From Amycolatopsis cihanbeyliensis (lineage in GTDB: Bacteria > Actinomycetota > Actinomycetes > Mycobacteriales > Pseudonocardiaceae), in NCBI RefSeq assembly GCF_006715045.1, contig NZ_VFML01000002.1:496001-560000 (forward strand): a stretch of DNA of 64,000 bases. Direction: 5' to 3'. Of this stretch, positions 53,872-61,808 are shown in pieces. The translations under genes were made by a program, and so were the position numbers. The number at the start of each line of letters is the position of its first letter. Position 1 is the stretch's first letter. The notes below the pieces were generated by a model. That model worked only from the letters and a program-made list of their open reading frames with translations. It was not told where the DNA came from and searched no databases.

Positions 53872-53959
53872 CGCGGCAACCCGGCCATGGTGCGCAAGGC
53901 GGGTATCCGGCCGGCGACCGCGACCTTCTCCCCGGTCACACCCGCCACCTTCATCAGAA

Positions 53960-53978
53960 GTTTCATAATTTTTGAAAC
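53960..53978. promoter_or_regulatory. AT-rich inverted repeat upstream of the SSI-type inhibitor gene
   Basis: GTTTCA-N7-TGAAAC in an otherwise GC-rich gap of 243 bases. The AT-rich spacer (TAATTTT) would suit an operator or a promoter -10 region for the inhibitor gene that starts 137 bases later. Two copies of GAAAGGGGCC follow near 53992-54013. Confidence 0.45.
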
Positions 53979-54114
53979 ATCTGTACGGAATGAAAGGGGC
54001 CAACGAAAGGGGCCCTGGAACCCCGCTAGCACACGTCAGCCCGCCACGATCGAGCCACCCGAATCACTCGACCGAGCACACAGTGACCGACACCGAACTG
54101 CCGATATCCCCGAT

Positions 54115-54495
54115 ATGGCACTGTTCCCCATCGAGCCCCTCGCGGTCTGCGCGCTCACCCTCGCGTGCATCGGAGGGCCAAGCACCCCCGCCGGCTCCGA
54201 GTTCACCCTCACCACCGAAACCGCCGACGGCGAACGGACGTCGGTGACCCTGGAATGCCAGCCCTCCGGGGGCACCCATCCGCAACCCGGCGTCGCGTGC
54301 GGCGCGCTCGCGATGGTGTGGGGTGACTTCGACAGCCTGGACGACCACCCGACCCGGCAGGCCTGCACGCTCGAACTGGCCCCGGTCAAGGCGGAGGCGT
54401 ACGGGCACTGGCGGGGCGAGCCGGTCGACTTCAGCACGACCTACTCGAACCCGTGTGTCGCGGACGCCATGTCCCGCGGCGTCTTCCAGCCCTGA
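54115..54495 (+). CDS. SSI-family (Streptomyces subtilisin inhibitor) protease inhibitor
   Basis: A 126-residue secreted protein. A short hydrophobic N-terminus (EPLAVCALTLACIGG) serves as signal peptide. The inhibitor domain has VTLECQPSGGTHPQPGVACG, the reactive segment QACTLELAPV and the C-terminal GHWRGEPVDF with SNPCVADA. Disulphide Cys positions match SSI. By alignment with SSI (Cys-Pro-Met-Val) the P1 residue would be Leu in CTLE, suited to subtilisin or chymotrypsin-like targets (inference). The secreted S1 protease gene at 56670-58172 is a plausible partner. Confidence 0.88.
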   Translation: MALFPIEPLAVCALTLACIGGPSTPAGSEFTLTTETADGERTSVTLECQPSGGTHPQPGVACGALAMVWGDFDSLDDHPTRQACTLELAPVKAEAYGHWRGEPVDFSTTYSNPCVADAMSRGVFQP

Positions 54496-54519
54496 CAGTC
54501 GGGTGGCCCGGAGTGAGAT

Positions 54520-55149
54520 TCACCTGGGCCACCCAACCTCGGCGCAGCGATGTCGTCCGGGATGCTCGCTAGAACACGTTGTCCCGCTCGGAAACGCGAC
54601 GATGCCGGACACGGCGAGCAGCGCGAACGCGGCGAGCCCGGCGAGCAGCAGCCAGGCAACGGGATGCCCGAGGTTGAGCGTCCAGTACGTCCCGACCCGC
54701 CGGTGCACCAGCAGCGCGGGGTCACGCCTGCTGACATAGACCATGCCGGCCAGAAACCAGTTCCGGTCGTCGTCGCGCTGCACGACACCGGCGTCCTCTT
54801 CCTCCTCGCCCCGCTCGGCGGGCAGCCGGTGGCCGGCCTGACCGACGCGGCGTTCCCAGAGCACCCAGCCCACAATCGCCGCGACCAGCGGCACGTACGC
54901 GGCGACCGCCCAGAACGTCGATGGTGGCGTTATCTCCCACAGCCGCAGGGCGGACACACCGAGCCCGAGGTTGAACGCGCCGGCCAGCAACAGGACCTGC
55001 CGGGCGATACCACGCAGGTAGATCCGGTACCGCCGGGCCGATCCGGTCGGCCGTGCGGCGTCGAGGTCGGGCCTCGCCCTGAGCGCAACCAGCGCCACCA
55101 GTGGCAGCAGCACGGTGATCGCGGCCTGGAGGAGAACGGGCTCGAACAC
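54520..55149 (-). CDS. Membrane protein with DUF5808-like C-terminal segment, possibly truncated
   Basis: About 209 residues from a GTG at 55149. Four hydrophobic segments include LLQAAITVLLPLVALVAL, FNLGLGVSALRLW and FWAVAAYVPLVAAIVGWVLW. DDDRNWFLAGMVYVSRRDPA and LLVHRRVGTYWTLNLGHP correspond to the DUF5808 segment found at the end of DUF1648-type proteins. An N-terminal part usual for such proteins is absent. The start lies 18 bases from the start of the divergent ABC gene, leaving no space for promoters, which suggests a deletion at the junction. Confidence 0.6.
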   Translation of the reverse strand: MFEPVLLQAAITVLLPLVALVALRARPDLDAARPTGSARRYRIYLRGIARQVLLLAGAFNLGLGVSALRLWEITPPSTFWAVAAYVPLVAAIVGWVLWERRVGQAGHRLPAERGEEEEDAGVVQRDDDRNWFLAGMVYVSRRDPALLVHRRVGTYWTLNLGHPVAWLLLAGLAAFALLAVSGIVAFPSGTTCSSEHPGRHRCAEVGWPR

Positions 55150-55167
55150 GGTCAGCGGAGTGGTGTC

Positions 55168-55767
55168 CTGACGGCGACCCCCGCGATCCGCGTGCACCGG
55201 CTGACGAAGCGGTTCGGGCAGGTCACCGCCGTGAGCGGGCTGACCTTCGAGTCGGCGCCCGGCGTCGTGACCGGCTTCCTCGGGCCCAACGGCGCGGGAA
55301 AGACCACCACGATGCGGGTGATCCTCGGCCTGATCGCACCGAGCTCGGGCAGCGCGAGAATCGGCGGAAGGCGGTACGCCGAGTTGCCGCACCCGGCCGG
55401 CACGGTCGGTGCCGTACTCGACCACGCGGGTTTCCACCCGGCCCGCACGGGACGCGACCATCTGCGGGTGTACGCGCGGATGGGCGGCTACCCGGACTCC
55501 AGGGTGACCGAGGTTCTCGACCTCGCCGGGGCCACGGCCTATGCCGATCGGAGAGCTCGGGGCCTCTCGACCGGAATGCGGCAACGACTCAAACTCGCCA
55601 CGGCCCTACTCGGCGACCCGGCGGTGCTGCTACTCGACGAACCCGCCAACGGGCTCGACCCTGCCGGCATCGCCTGGTTACGCGGGTTGCTGCGCGAACT
55701 CGCCGGGCAGGCGGGACTCGAGCGGCTGTTCCTGTCCCTCACCGCGACCGGGGGAGATCCGCGATGA
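55168..55767 (+). pseudogene. ABC transporter ATP-binding protein with internal deletion
   Basis: The frame shows TKRFGQVTAVSGLTF, Walker A GPNGAGKTTTMR, the signature LSTGMRQRLKLATALLG and Walker B VLLLDEPANGLDP, but then passes from LRELAGQ straight to GLERLFLSLTA, the very C-terminus of such proteins. The H-loop and about 100 residues between are missing, in frame. Total length is about 199 residues against about 300. No ATG is present at the front; CTG 55168 or GTG 55192 would be the start. Probably non-functional. Confidence 0.7.
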
Positions 55768-56559
55768 CCGCGCTGCTCAGCGCCGAGGCTCGCGGCCTGC
55801 TCAGCACGAGGACCTGGCGGTGGGGGCTGCTCGCAGCGGTGGTCACCGGCTGCTTCGTCAGCCTGCTCGCACTGGCCGGGCCGGAGAACCTGGATCCGCC
55901 ACTGCCCGCGCTGGACACCGATCAGGGCACCCGGCTACTGCTCGGCATGCTCGGGCTCACCGGGTTCGTGCCCGCCATGCTCGGCACCATCGCGGTGACC
56001 TCGGAGTACCGCCACGGGACGATCACCTTCACCTACCTGTTCGCGCCCCGACGGTGGACCGTGCTGGCCGCGAAGCTCGTCGTGCACGCACTCGCCGGGG
56101 CGACCTACGGGGTTGTCGCGGGCCGCCCGCGCGGGGGCGGGCCTCGGCGCGGCCGCCGCCCTTTCCGGCACGACCCTCGGACTTCCCCCCGGTCCGGTGC
56201 TCGGGCTGCTCGCCCGGATCGCGGCGGCGCTGGCGGTCTACACCGTGCTCGGCGTCGCGCTGGGCGCGCTGTTACGTAACCAGGTAGCCGCGCTGCTGAT
56301 CGTCGGCGGCTACTTCTACGCAGGCGAGACCGCACTGCTGCTGATTCCCGGCGTCAACGCCGCCTACCCGTTCATGCCCGGCGGTGCCGCGTCGGCGCTG
56401 ACCGGGTTCAGCTATCTCGCCGATGCCACCGCGAGCCAAACCGGTACCGCGGCGACATCCCTGCTGCCCGCGCCGCTCGGTGCCCTCGTACTGCTCGGGT
56501 ACGCCCTGCTCGCGGCCACGCTCGCCATCGCGGCACCGTTGCGGCGGGACATCGGCTGA
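55764..56559 (+). pseudogene. ABC transporter permease, frameshifted
   Basis: The first part (55764 to about 56115) reads MTALLSAEARGLLSTRTWRW with membrane helices and EYRHGTITFTYLFAPRRWTV, typical of ABC-2 permeases. Near 56115-56140 the frame changes, and the rest (GAGLGAAAALSGTTLGLPPG, then ALLRNQVAALLIVGGYF) continues in another frame to 56559. A net gain of one base or loss of two explains it. ATGA overlap with the ATPase frame shows the original operon. Confidence 0.75.
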
Positions 56560-56583
56560 GCACATCCCAGGCCTGGAGACCCC

Positions 56584-56630
56584 GGTGCGGGGTTCCGGTT
56601 GCCCGCGCCCGGCAACCGGAACCCCGCACC
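56584..56630. terminator. Perfect 20-bp stem hairpin between convergent genes
   Basis: Arms 56584-56603 and 56611-56630 are perfectly complementary with a 7-base loop. The hairpin lies between the 3' ends of the ABC permease remnant and the secreted protease gene, so it would act as a bidirectional terminator. No poly-T follows, as is common in high-GC actinobacteria. Confidence 0.85.
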
Positions 56631-56669
56631 GCTCGTCCGGCTACGGCCGGATCCGACCCCCGGTCAGAA

Positions 56670-58172
56670 CTACGGAGTGGTGATCCCGAGGGTGTACCCA
56701 CCGGAGCCGCTGTAGGCGTGCACGACGTACCGGTAGTAGCCCGCGGTGCCGGAGTAGTTCACCTGCTCGTCCGGCCCCGGGCTGGTCGAGCGGGCGACCG
56801 TGGTCCAGGATCCGTTCCACTTCTGCAGGTACAGGTCGAAGTCCGCGCTGGACGGCCCGGCCAGGCAACCGCTGTGCGTCCCGGAGGAGTTCGACCGGTA
56901 GTACTGCCCGTTCGGCTGGTAGGCGACGCCGCCGGAGCTCAGCGATCCGGTCAGACTGTCCTCCGCGCCCGAGCAGGGGTTGTCCGGCGGGTCGGGCGGG
57001 TCGCCGGGGCCACCGTCGCCGGTGACCAGGCTGAGGCCGTAGGTCTGCAGGATCTCGTTCACCGGCTGGAAGTAGGTGGTGCCACCGGAGCTGCAGTCGC
57101 CCGAACCGCCGGAGGTCACCCCCTGCGCCTGGTTGCCCGCCAGCAGCGAACCACCGGAGTCACCGGGCTCGGCGCAGACGCTGGTGCGGATCAGGCCGCT
57201 GACGGTGCCCTGCGGGTAGCTCACCGAGGAGTTGCGGGCCTGGATCGTGCCGCAGTGCCAGCCGGTGGTGGACCCGGAGCGGCAGACCGTGGAGCCGACC
57301 GGCGCCTCCTGCGAACCGGCAACGGACACCGTGCCACCGCCATAGTCGTTCACCACGCCCCGCGGGGTCCAGTTGGAGTTGGTGGCCACCCAGGCGTAGT
57401 CGTTGCCGGGGAAGGAGGACCCGCGGAAGGTGCCCTGGGAGACCTGGTTCGACCCCGAGGTCGAGGCACCGGTGTCGCCGCAGTGACCCGCGGTCACGAA
57501 ACCGCCGTTCACCGAGAAGCCGACCGAGCACCGGGTGCCGCCGCCGATGTAGTACGCGTCGCCGCCGCGCACGTCGTACAGCGGCCGCGGGGACTCGGCG
57601 GTCTCGTTGATCCGCGTCGCCTCGCCTGCCAGCCCGTGCGCGGCGGCGAACCGCTGCGCCGCGGCGGCCGTACCGGGCTTGGTGTTGATCACCACCTGGT
57701 TGGCCTCGACATCGGCATACCAACCGGTGATGGTGCGCGGGGCCCGCGCCTTGCCCGCGTCCAGCCCGGCGACCTGCGCGTCCAGGTCCGCCTTGCTGTC
57801 GTCGACGACCTTCGGCAGGGCGCCGGCGGCCCGTACCTTCGCGGCCTGCGCCGGGGTGGTCACCGCCACCACGAGCCGGTCGTCCCCGCGGGGGATCCAT
57901 GCCCCGCCGAACGCCGAACCGAGTTGCTTGCGCAGCCGCTGCTCGAGCTCACCCGCGCGGTGCTCGGCCGCGAACCGAACCTTGGCCTGTCCCTCGCTCA
58001 GGCCCAGGTCCCGTTCCAGTGCGGCGAACACCTCCGCGGGCACACCCGCGACCGCGGCGTCCTCCTCCGCGGCCGCGCCGGGCGCCGCGAGCAGCACCGT
58101 GCCCGCGGTCATCGCCAGGGCGGCCACGGTCGCGATCGCCGCGCGTGGCTTCGCCAATGCTGGTAGGCGCAT
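56670..58172 (-). CDS. Secreted chymotrypsin-like (S1, alpha-lytic/streptogrisin) protease with C-terminal PPC-like domain
   Basis: A 500-residue precursor. A signal peptide (residues 1-35, ending AAPGAAAEE) is followed by an alpha-lytic-type propeptide to about residue 200. The mature protease has His230 in FVTAGHCG, Asp258 in FPGNDYAW and Ser339 in PGDSGGSLL, with paired Cys (CSVGF/GHCG, VCRSG/WHCG, VCAEP/GDC). A Pro/Asp linker (GDPPDPPDNPC) leads to a C-terminal beta domain with DFDLYLQKWNGSWTTVA and YRYVVHAYSGSGGYTL, of the pre-peptidase C-terminal type. It is likely self-processed outside the cell. Confidence 0.93.
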   Translation of the reverse strand: MRLPALAKPRAAIATVAALAMTAGTVLLAAPGAAAEEDAAVAGVPAEVFAALERDLGLSEGQAKVRFAAEHRAGELEQRLRKQLGSAFGGAWIPRGDDRLVVAVTTPAQAAKVRAAGALPKVVDDSKADLDAQVAGLDAGKARAPRTITGWYADVEANQVVINTKPGTAAAAQRFAAAHGLAGEATRINETAESPRPLYDVRGGDAYYIGGGTRCSVGFSVNGGFVTAGHCGDTGASTSGSNQVSQGTFRGSSFPGNDYAWVATNSNWTPRGVVNDYGGGTVSVAGSQEAPVGSTVCRSGSTTGWHCGTIQARNSSVSYPQGTVSGLIRTSVCAEPGDSGGSLLAGNQAQGVTSGGSGDCSSGGTTYFQPVNEILQTYGLSLVTGDGGPGDPPDPPDNPCSGAEDSLTGSLSSGGVAYQPNGQYYRSNSSGTHSGCLAGPSSADFDLYLQKWNGSWTTVARSTSPGPDEQVNYSGTAGYYRYVVHAYSGSGGYTLGITTP

Positions 58173-58333
58173 TGTTTCTCCTTACATGCAGGGGTGCACA
58201 CGGCGGTGACGGCCGGTGATGATCACGCCACCGCCGTGGCCAGGAGAACGTACGCAGCTTCTGCCCCGATCGGGTACTACGGTTTCGGTTATATCGGCGA
58301 CATGATCGTCAGTAACCCGCAGCCGATGCCCGT

Positions 58334-59311
58334 TCAGTGCGTCGTGGTGGCGATCGGGTCGAACGAGGGATGCTCCGCCAGCCAGCGCGGGTAGCGGGGG
58401 TTGCGCGCGATCGCGTCGGTGTAGGCCTCCCGCGCGTGCGCGGCCACGGTCTCGGCGAACTCCGCCGCGGGAGAGGTCGGCAGCCAGCCGAGCAGGTGCC
58501 GCCAGGACAGCGGCATGCCGGCCAGCGGTACCACGGCCAGGCCCGGCAGCTTCCGGAACGTCGGCTGGCACAGCACCGCGGCGTCCCCGCCCTGCGCGAG
58601 GTCGATGCAGGTGACGATGTCCACCTCGCTGAGCAGGCTCGGCGTGAACCCGGCTCGCGAGCAGGCCGCGGCGAAGCAGTCCGCGAAGCAGCCGTCCCCG
58701 GGAGTGTGCGCCCAGCGCATCCTGGCGAGGTCGGCGAGATCGACTTCGGCGCGGCCCGCGTTCGGATCGTCCTCGGACAGCACCACGAAGATCGGTTCGA
58801 CGGCGATCGGCGCCCACACCAGGCCGTGCTCGGCCGGCGCGCCGGCGTCGCCGCACACGCCGATGATCGCGAAGTCGCTGCGTCCCGCCGCTACCGCCTC
58901 CGCCAGCTCGGCGGCCGACCAGGACACCTGGGTGGTGACCAGTGCGTGCGGGAACTGCTTCTCCAGCCGCCTGCTCAGCCCGGTGAGAAACGGGACGCCG
59001 ACCGATCCGAGCCGGAACTGTTGGATCGTCGCGTCCGGGCCGGCACCGGCGAGCCTGCTGGCGTCGGCCTGTAGGTCCTCCACGGCGGGCAGCAGTACCC
59101 GCGCCCGCGCCAGCACCAGCTCACCGAGGGCGGTGGGCCGCGCGCCACGGCGGTCCCGTTCGAACAGCGCGCCGCCGAGCAGCACCTCGATCCGTTGCAG
59201 CTGCGCGGTCAGCGCGGGTTGCGCGACCCCCAGCGCGGTCGCCGCCTTGGACACGCTGCCGTACTCGGCGATCGCGCAGACCGTTCGTAGGTGCCGCAAC
59301 TCCAGCCGCAT
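58334..59311 (-). CDS. LysR-type transcriptional regulator
   Basis: About 325 residues from the ATG at 59311; an ATG 6 bases earlier is possible. The winged helix is LRHLRTVCAIAEYGSVSKAA followed by TALGVAQPALTAQLQRIE. The effector domain follows (FRLGSVGVPFLTGLSRRLE and so on). It is divergent from the NCS1 transporter and pyrimidine operon, so it probably controls that operon in response to a pathway intermediate. The ligand is not known. Confidence 0.9.
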   Translation of the reverse strand: MRLELRHLRTVCAIAEYGSVSKAATALGVAQPALTAQLQRIEVLLGGALFERDRRGARPTALGELVLARARVLLPAVEDLQADASRLAGAGPDATIQQFRLGSVGVPFLTGLSRRLEKQFPHALVTTQVSWSAAELAEAVAAGRSDFAIIGVCGDAGAPAEHGLVWAPIAVEPIFVVLSEDDPNAGRAEVDLADLARMRWAHTPGDGCFADCFAAACSRAGFTPSLLSEVDIVTCIDLAQGGDAAVLCQPTFRKLPGLAVVPLAGMPLSWRHLLGWLPTSPAAEFAETVAAHAREAYTDAIARNPRYPRWLAEHPSFDPIATTTH

Positions 59312-59344
59312 TCCCACAAACTAGTCCGTGTTCCTCGCACACGC

Positions 59345-59386
59345 GACAAACTGTCCGCCCACTTCAGCAATGGTGAACAGTCTGTC
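59345..59386. promoter_or_regulatory. Candidate LysR operator in the divergent region
   Basis: Outer arms GACAAACTGT (59345-59354) and ACAGTCTGTC (59377-59386) match with one difference. Between them, TTCA-N7-TGAA (59363-59377) fits the T-N11-A pattern of LysR sites. The gap of about 110 bases between the LysR gene and the transporter gene must hold both promoters. Confidence 0.5.
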
Positions 59387-59423
59387 AGTCCCACCGGCGC
59401 GGCCGACCCCGGAAGATTCCGTG

Positions 59424-61001
59424 ATGGCGCAGGTTCAGCACCCCGACGGCCGGATCGAACTGGCCGACGCCACCTCGATCCACGGTAGCCGGTTCTACAA
59501 CGCCGAGCTCGCCCCGGTCCCGATCGAGCGACGCACCTGGACTACCTACAACTACTTCGCGCTGTGGATGGGGATGGCGCACAACATCCCCTCGTACCTC
59601 CTCGCGTCCGGGCTGATCGCGATCGGCATGAACTGGGCGCAGGCATTCCTCACCATCACCGTCGGCAACCTGATCGTGCTGGTCCCGATGCTGCTGAACA
59701 GCCACGCCGGAACCAAGTACGGCATCCCGTTCCCGGTGTTCGCCCGCGCCTTCTACGGGATCCGCGGTGCGAACCTGGCCGCCCTGCTGCGCGGGCTCAT
59801 CGCCTGCGGCTGGTTCGGCATCCAGACCTGGGTCGGCGGCAGCGCGATCTTCGTCATCCTCGGCAGGCTGATCGGCGACTCCTGGACGGGCGCGGCCGAG
59901 GTTTTCGGGCAACCATGGACGATGTGGCTGGGTTTCCTGCTGTTCTGGGCCTTCCAGATGGTGATCATCTGGCGCGGCATGGACGCGGTGCGGCGGTTCG
60001 AGAACTGGACCGCACCGCTGGTGACGGTGGGCTTCCTGATCCTGCTCGCCTGGGTGCTGGTCAAGGCGGGCGGGCTCGGCCCGATCTTCTCCCAGCCCTC
60101 GCAGCTGGGCTGGGGCGCCGACTTCTGGAAGGTGTTCGCCCCCTCGCTGATGGGCATGATCGCGTTCTGGGCCACGCTGTCGCTGAACATGCCGGACTTC
60201 ACCCGGTTCGGCTCCAGCCAGCGCAAGCAGGCTTGGGGCCAGGTACTCGGCCTGCCGACCACGATGTCCTTCATGGCCATCGTGTCGATCATGGTCACCT
60301 CCGGCGGGATCGTCATCTACGGCGAGGCGATCTGGGACCCGGTGGAACTGGCCAGCCGCTTCGACTCGCCGGTGGTCGTGGTGCTCTCGCTGCTCATGCT
60401 CGGGCTGGCCACCGTGTCGGCGAACCTCGCGGCGAACGTGGTGAGCCCGTCCTACGACTTCTCCAACGCCTTCCCGAAACGGATCAGCTTCCGGGTAGGC
60501 GGGCTGATCACCGGCGTGATCGGAATCGCGATCCAGCCGTGGCGACTGATCTCCGATCCGAACATCTACATCTTCGCCTGGCTCAACTTCTACGGCGGCG
60601 TGCTGGCGGCGGTGGCCGGGGTCCTGGTCGCCGGCTACTGGGTGCACACCCGCACCAGGCTGGAGCTGGCCGAGCTGTTCACCGAGCGTGGCCGGTACTG
60701 GTTCCGCGGCGGCTGGAACTGGCGGGCTCTGGTCGCCTCGGCCGTCGGTGCGGTGCTGGCCGTCGGCGGAGCGTACTCCGAGCCGGGTGCGGGCCCGTTC
60801 CCCGCGGACGGCCTGATCCCGGTGTTGCGGATCTTCTACGACTACAGCTGGGTGGCCGGCCTCGCCGCCGCGTTCGTCGTCTACCTGCTCCTGTCCGCCG
60901 GCCGGAGCGGGTCCGTACCCACCACCGAGCACAGCAACAAGGAGGGCACAAGTGACCGACCTCGTGAGAGCCGGACTGATCCAGCAGCGGTGGACGGGTG
61001 A
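59424..61001 (+). CDS. NCS1-family nucleobase:cation symporter
   Basis: A 525-residue transporter with 12 predicted helices. YNYFALWMGMAHNIPSYLLA in helix 1 and FGIQTWVGGSAIFVIL are typical of NCS1 carriers (uracil, allantoin, hydantoin). SLNMPDFTRFGSSQRKQ is another signature. GGAAGA lies just before the ATG at 59424; upstream codons to 59328 are open but unlike the family. The 3' end overlaps the ureidopropionase gene by 50 bases. With the downstream catabolic genes, uracil, thymine or dihydropyrimidine uptake is likely. Confidence 0.9.
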   Translation: MAQVQHPDGRIELADATSIHGSRFYNAELAPVPIERRTWTTYNYFALWMGMAHNIPSYLLASGLIAIGMNWAQAFLTITVGNLIVLVPMLLNSHAGTKYGIPFPVFARAFYGIRGANLAALLRGLIACGWFGIQTWVGGSAIFVILGRLIGDSWTGAAEVFGQPWTMWLGFLLFWAFQMVIIWRGMDAVRRFENWTAPLVTVGFLILLAWVLVKAGGLGPIFSQPSQLGWGADFWKVFAPSLMGMIAFWATLSLNMPDFTRFGSSQRKQAWGQVLGLPTTMSFMAIVSIMVTSGGIVIYGEAIWDPVELASRFDSPVVVVLSLLMLGLATVSANLAANVVSPSYDFSNAFPKRISFRVGGLITGVIGIAIQPWRLISDPNIYIFAWLNFYGGVLAAVAGVLVAGYWVHTRTRLELAELFTERGRYWFRGGWNWRALVASAVGAVLAVGGAYSEPGAGPFPADGLIPVLRIFYDYSWVAGLAAAFVVYLLLSAGRSGSVPTTEHSNKEGTSDRPRESRTDPAAVDG

Positions 61002-61794
61002 CAAGGATTCCATGATCGCCCGTGCGGTCGAGGCGATCGGCACGGCCGCGTCCCAGGGGGCGCGGGTGGTCTGCCTGCAGGAGCTGTTCTACGGCCCGTA
61101 CTTCTGCCAGGTACAGGAGACCGACTACTACTCCTACACCGAGCAGATCCCGGAAGGGCCGACCACCAGGCTGATGCAGGAGGTCGCGCGGCGACACGAG
61201 GTCGTGCTGGTGGTCCCGATGTACGAGGTGGAGCAGCCGGGGATCTACTACAACACCGCGGCCGTCATCGACGCCGACGGCCGCTACCTCGGCAAGCACC
61301 GCAAGAACCACATCCCGCAGCTGAAAGGGTTCTGGGAGAAGTTCTATTTCCGGCCGGGCAACCTGGGGTACCCGGTCTTCGACACCGCGGTCGGCCGGAT
61401 CGGCGTCTACATCTGCTACGAGCGGCACTTCCCTGAGGGCTGGCGAGCCCTGGGCCTGGCCGGCGCGAAGATCGTGTTCAACCCGTCGGCCACCAGCAGG
61501 GGGCTGTCCCAGCACCTCTGGCGGCTGGAGCAGCCCGCCGCCGCGGTCGCCAACGAGTACTACGTGGGTGCCATCAACCGGGTAGGCGTGGAACCATTGG
61601 GCGACAACGACTTCTATGGCCAGTCCTACTTCGTGGACCCGCGCGGGCAGCTGGTGGGCGAGGCGGCCTCGGACACCGAGGAGGAAGTGCTGGTACGGGA
61701 TCTGGATATGGCCAAGCTGGCCGAGGTACGCGACCTGTGGGCGTTCTACCGCGACCGCAGGCCGGACAGCTACGACTCGCTGACCCAGGCGTGA
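60952..61794 (+). CDS. Beta-ureidopropionase / N-carbamoyl-beta-alanine amidohydrolase (nitrilase superfamily)
   Basis: A 280-residue carbon-nitrogen hydrolase with the Glu-Lys-Cys triad: Glu44 in VCLQELFYGPYF, Lys118 in GKHRKNHIPQ and Cys155 in VYICYERHFPE. The FYGPYFCQ and HLWRLEQPAAAVANEYYV segments resemble beta-ureidopropionases and N-carbamoylputrescine amidases; the dihydropyrimidinase next to it supports the first. It would release beta-alanine (or beta-aminoisobutyrate), CO2 and ammonia. The GTG at 60952 overlaps the transporter gene, with AAGGAGG just upstream. Confidence 0.88.
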   Translation: MTDLVRAGLIQQRWTGDKDSMIARAVEAIGTAASQGARVVCLQELFYGPYFCQVQETDYYSYTEQIPEGPTTRLMQEVARRHEVVLVVPMYEVEQPGIYYNTAAVIDADGRYLGKHRKNHIPQLKGFWEKFYFRPGNLGYPVFDTAVGRIGVYICYERHFPEGWRALGLAGAKIVFNPSATSRGLSQHLWRLEQPAAAVANEYYVGAINRVGVEPLGDNDFYGQSYFVDPRGQLVGEAASDTEEEVLVRDLDMAKLAEVRDLWAFYRDRRPDSYDSLTQA

Positions 61795-61808
61795 AGGAGG
61801 TCGCAACC

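Noticed and set aside
53826..54032. Small minus-strand frame with MKVAGVTGEKVAVAGRIPAL
   Set aside because: It overlaps the end of pucR, has no ribosome site and no known family. Kept out for lack of support.
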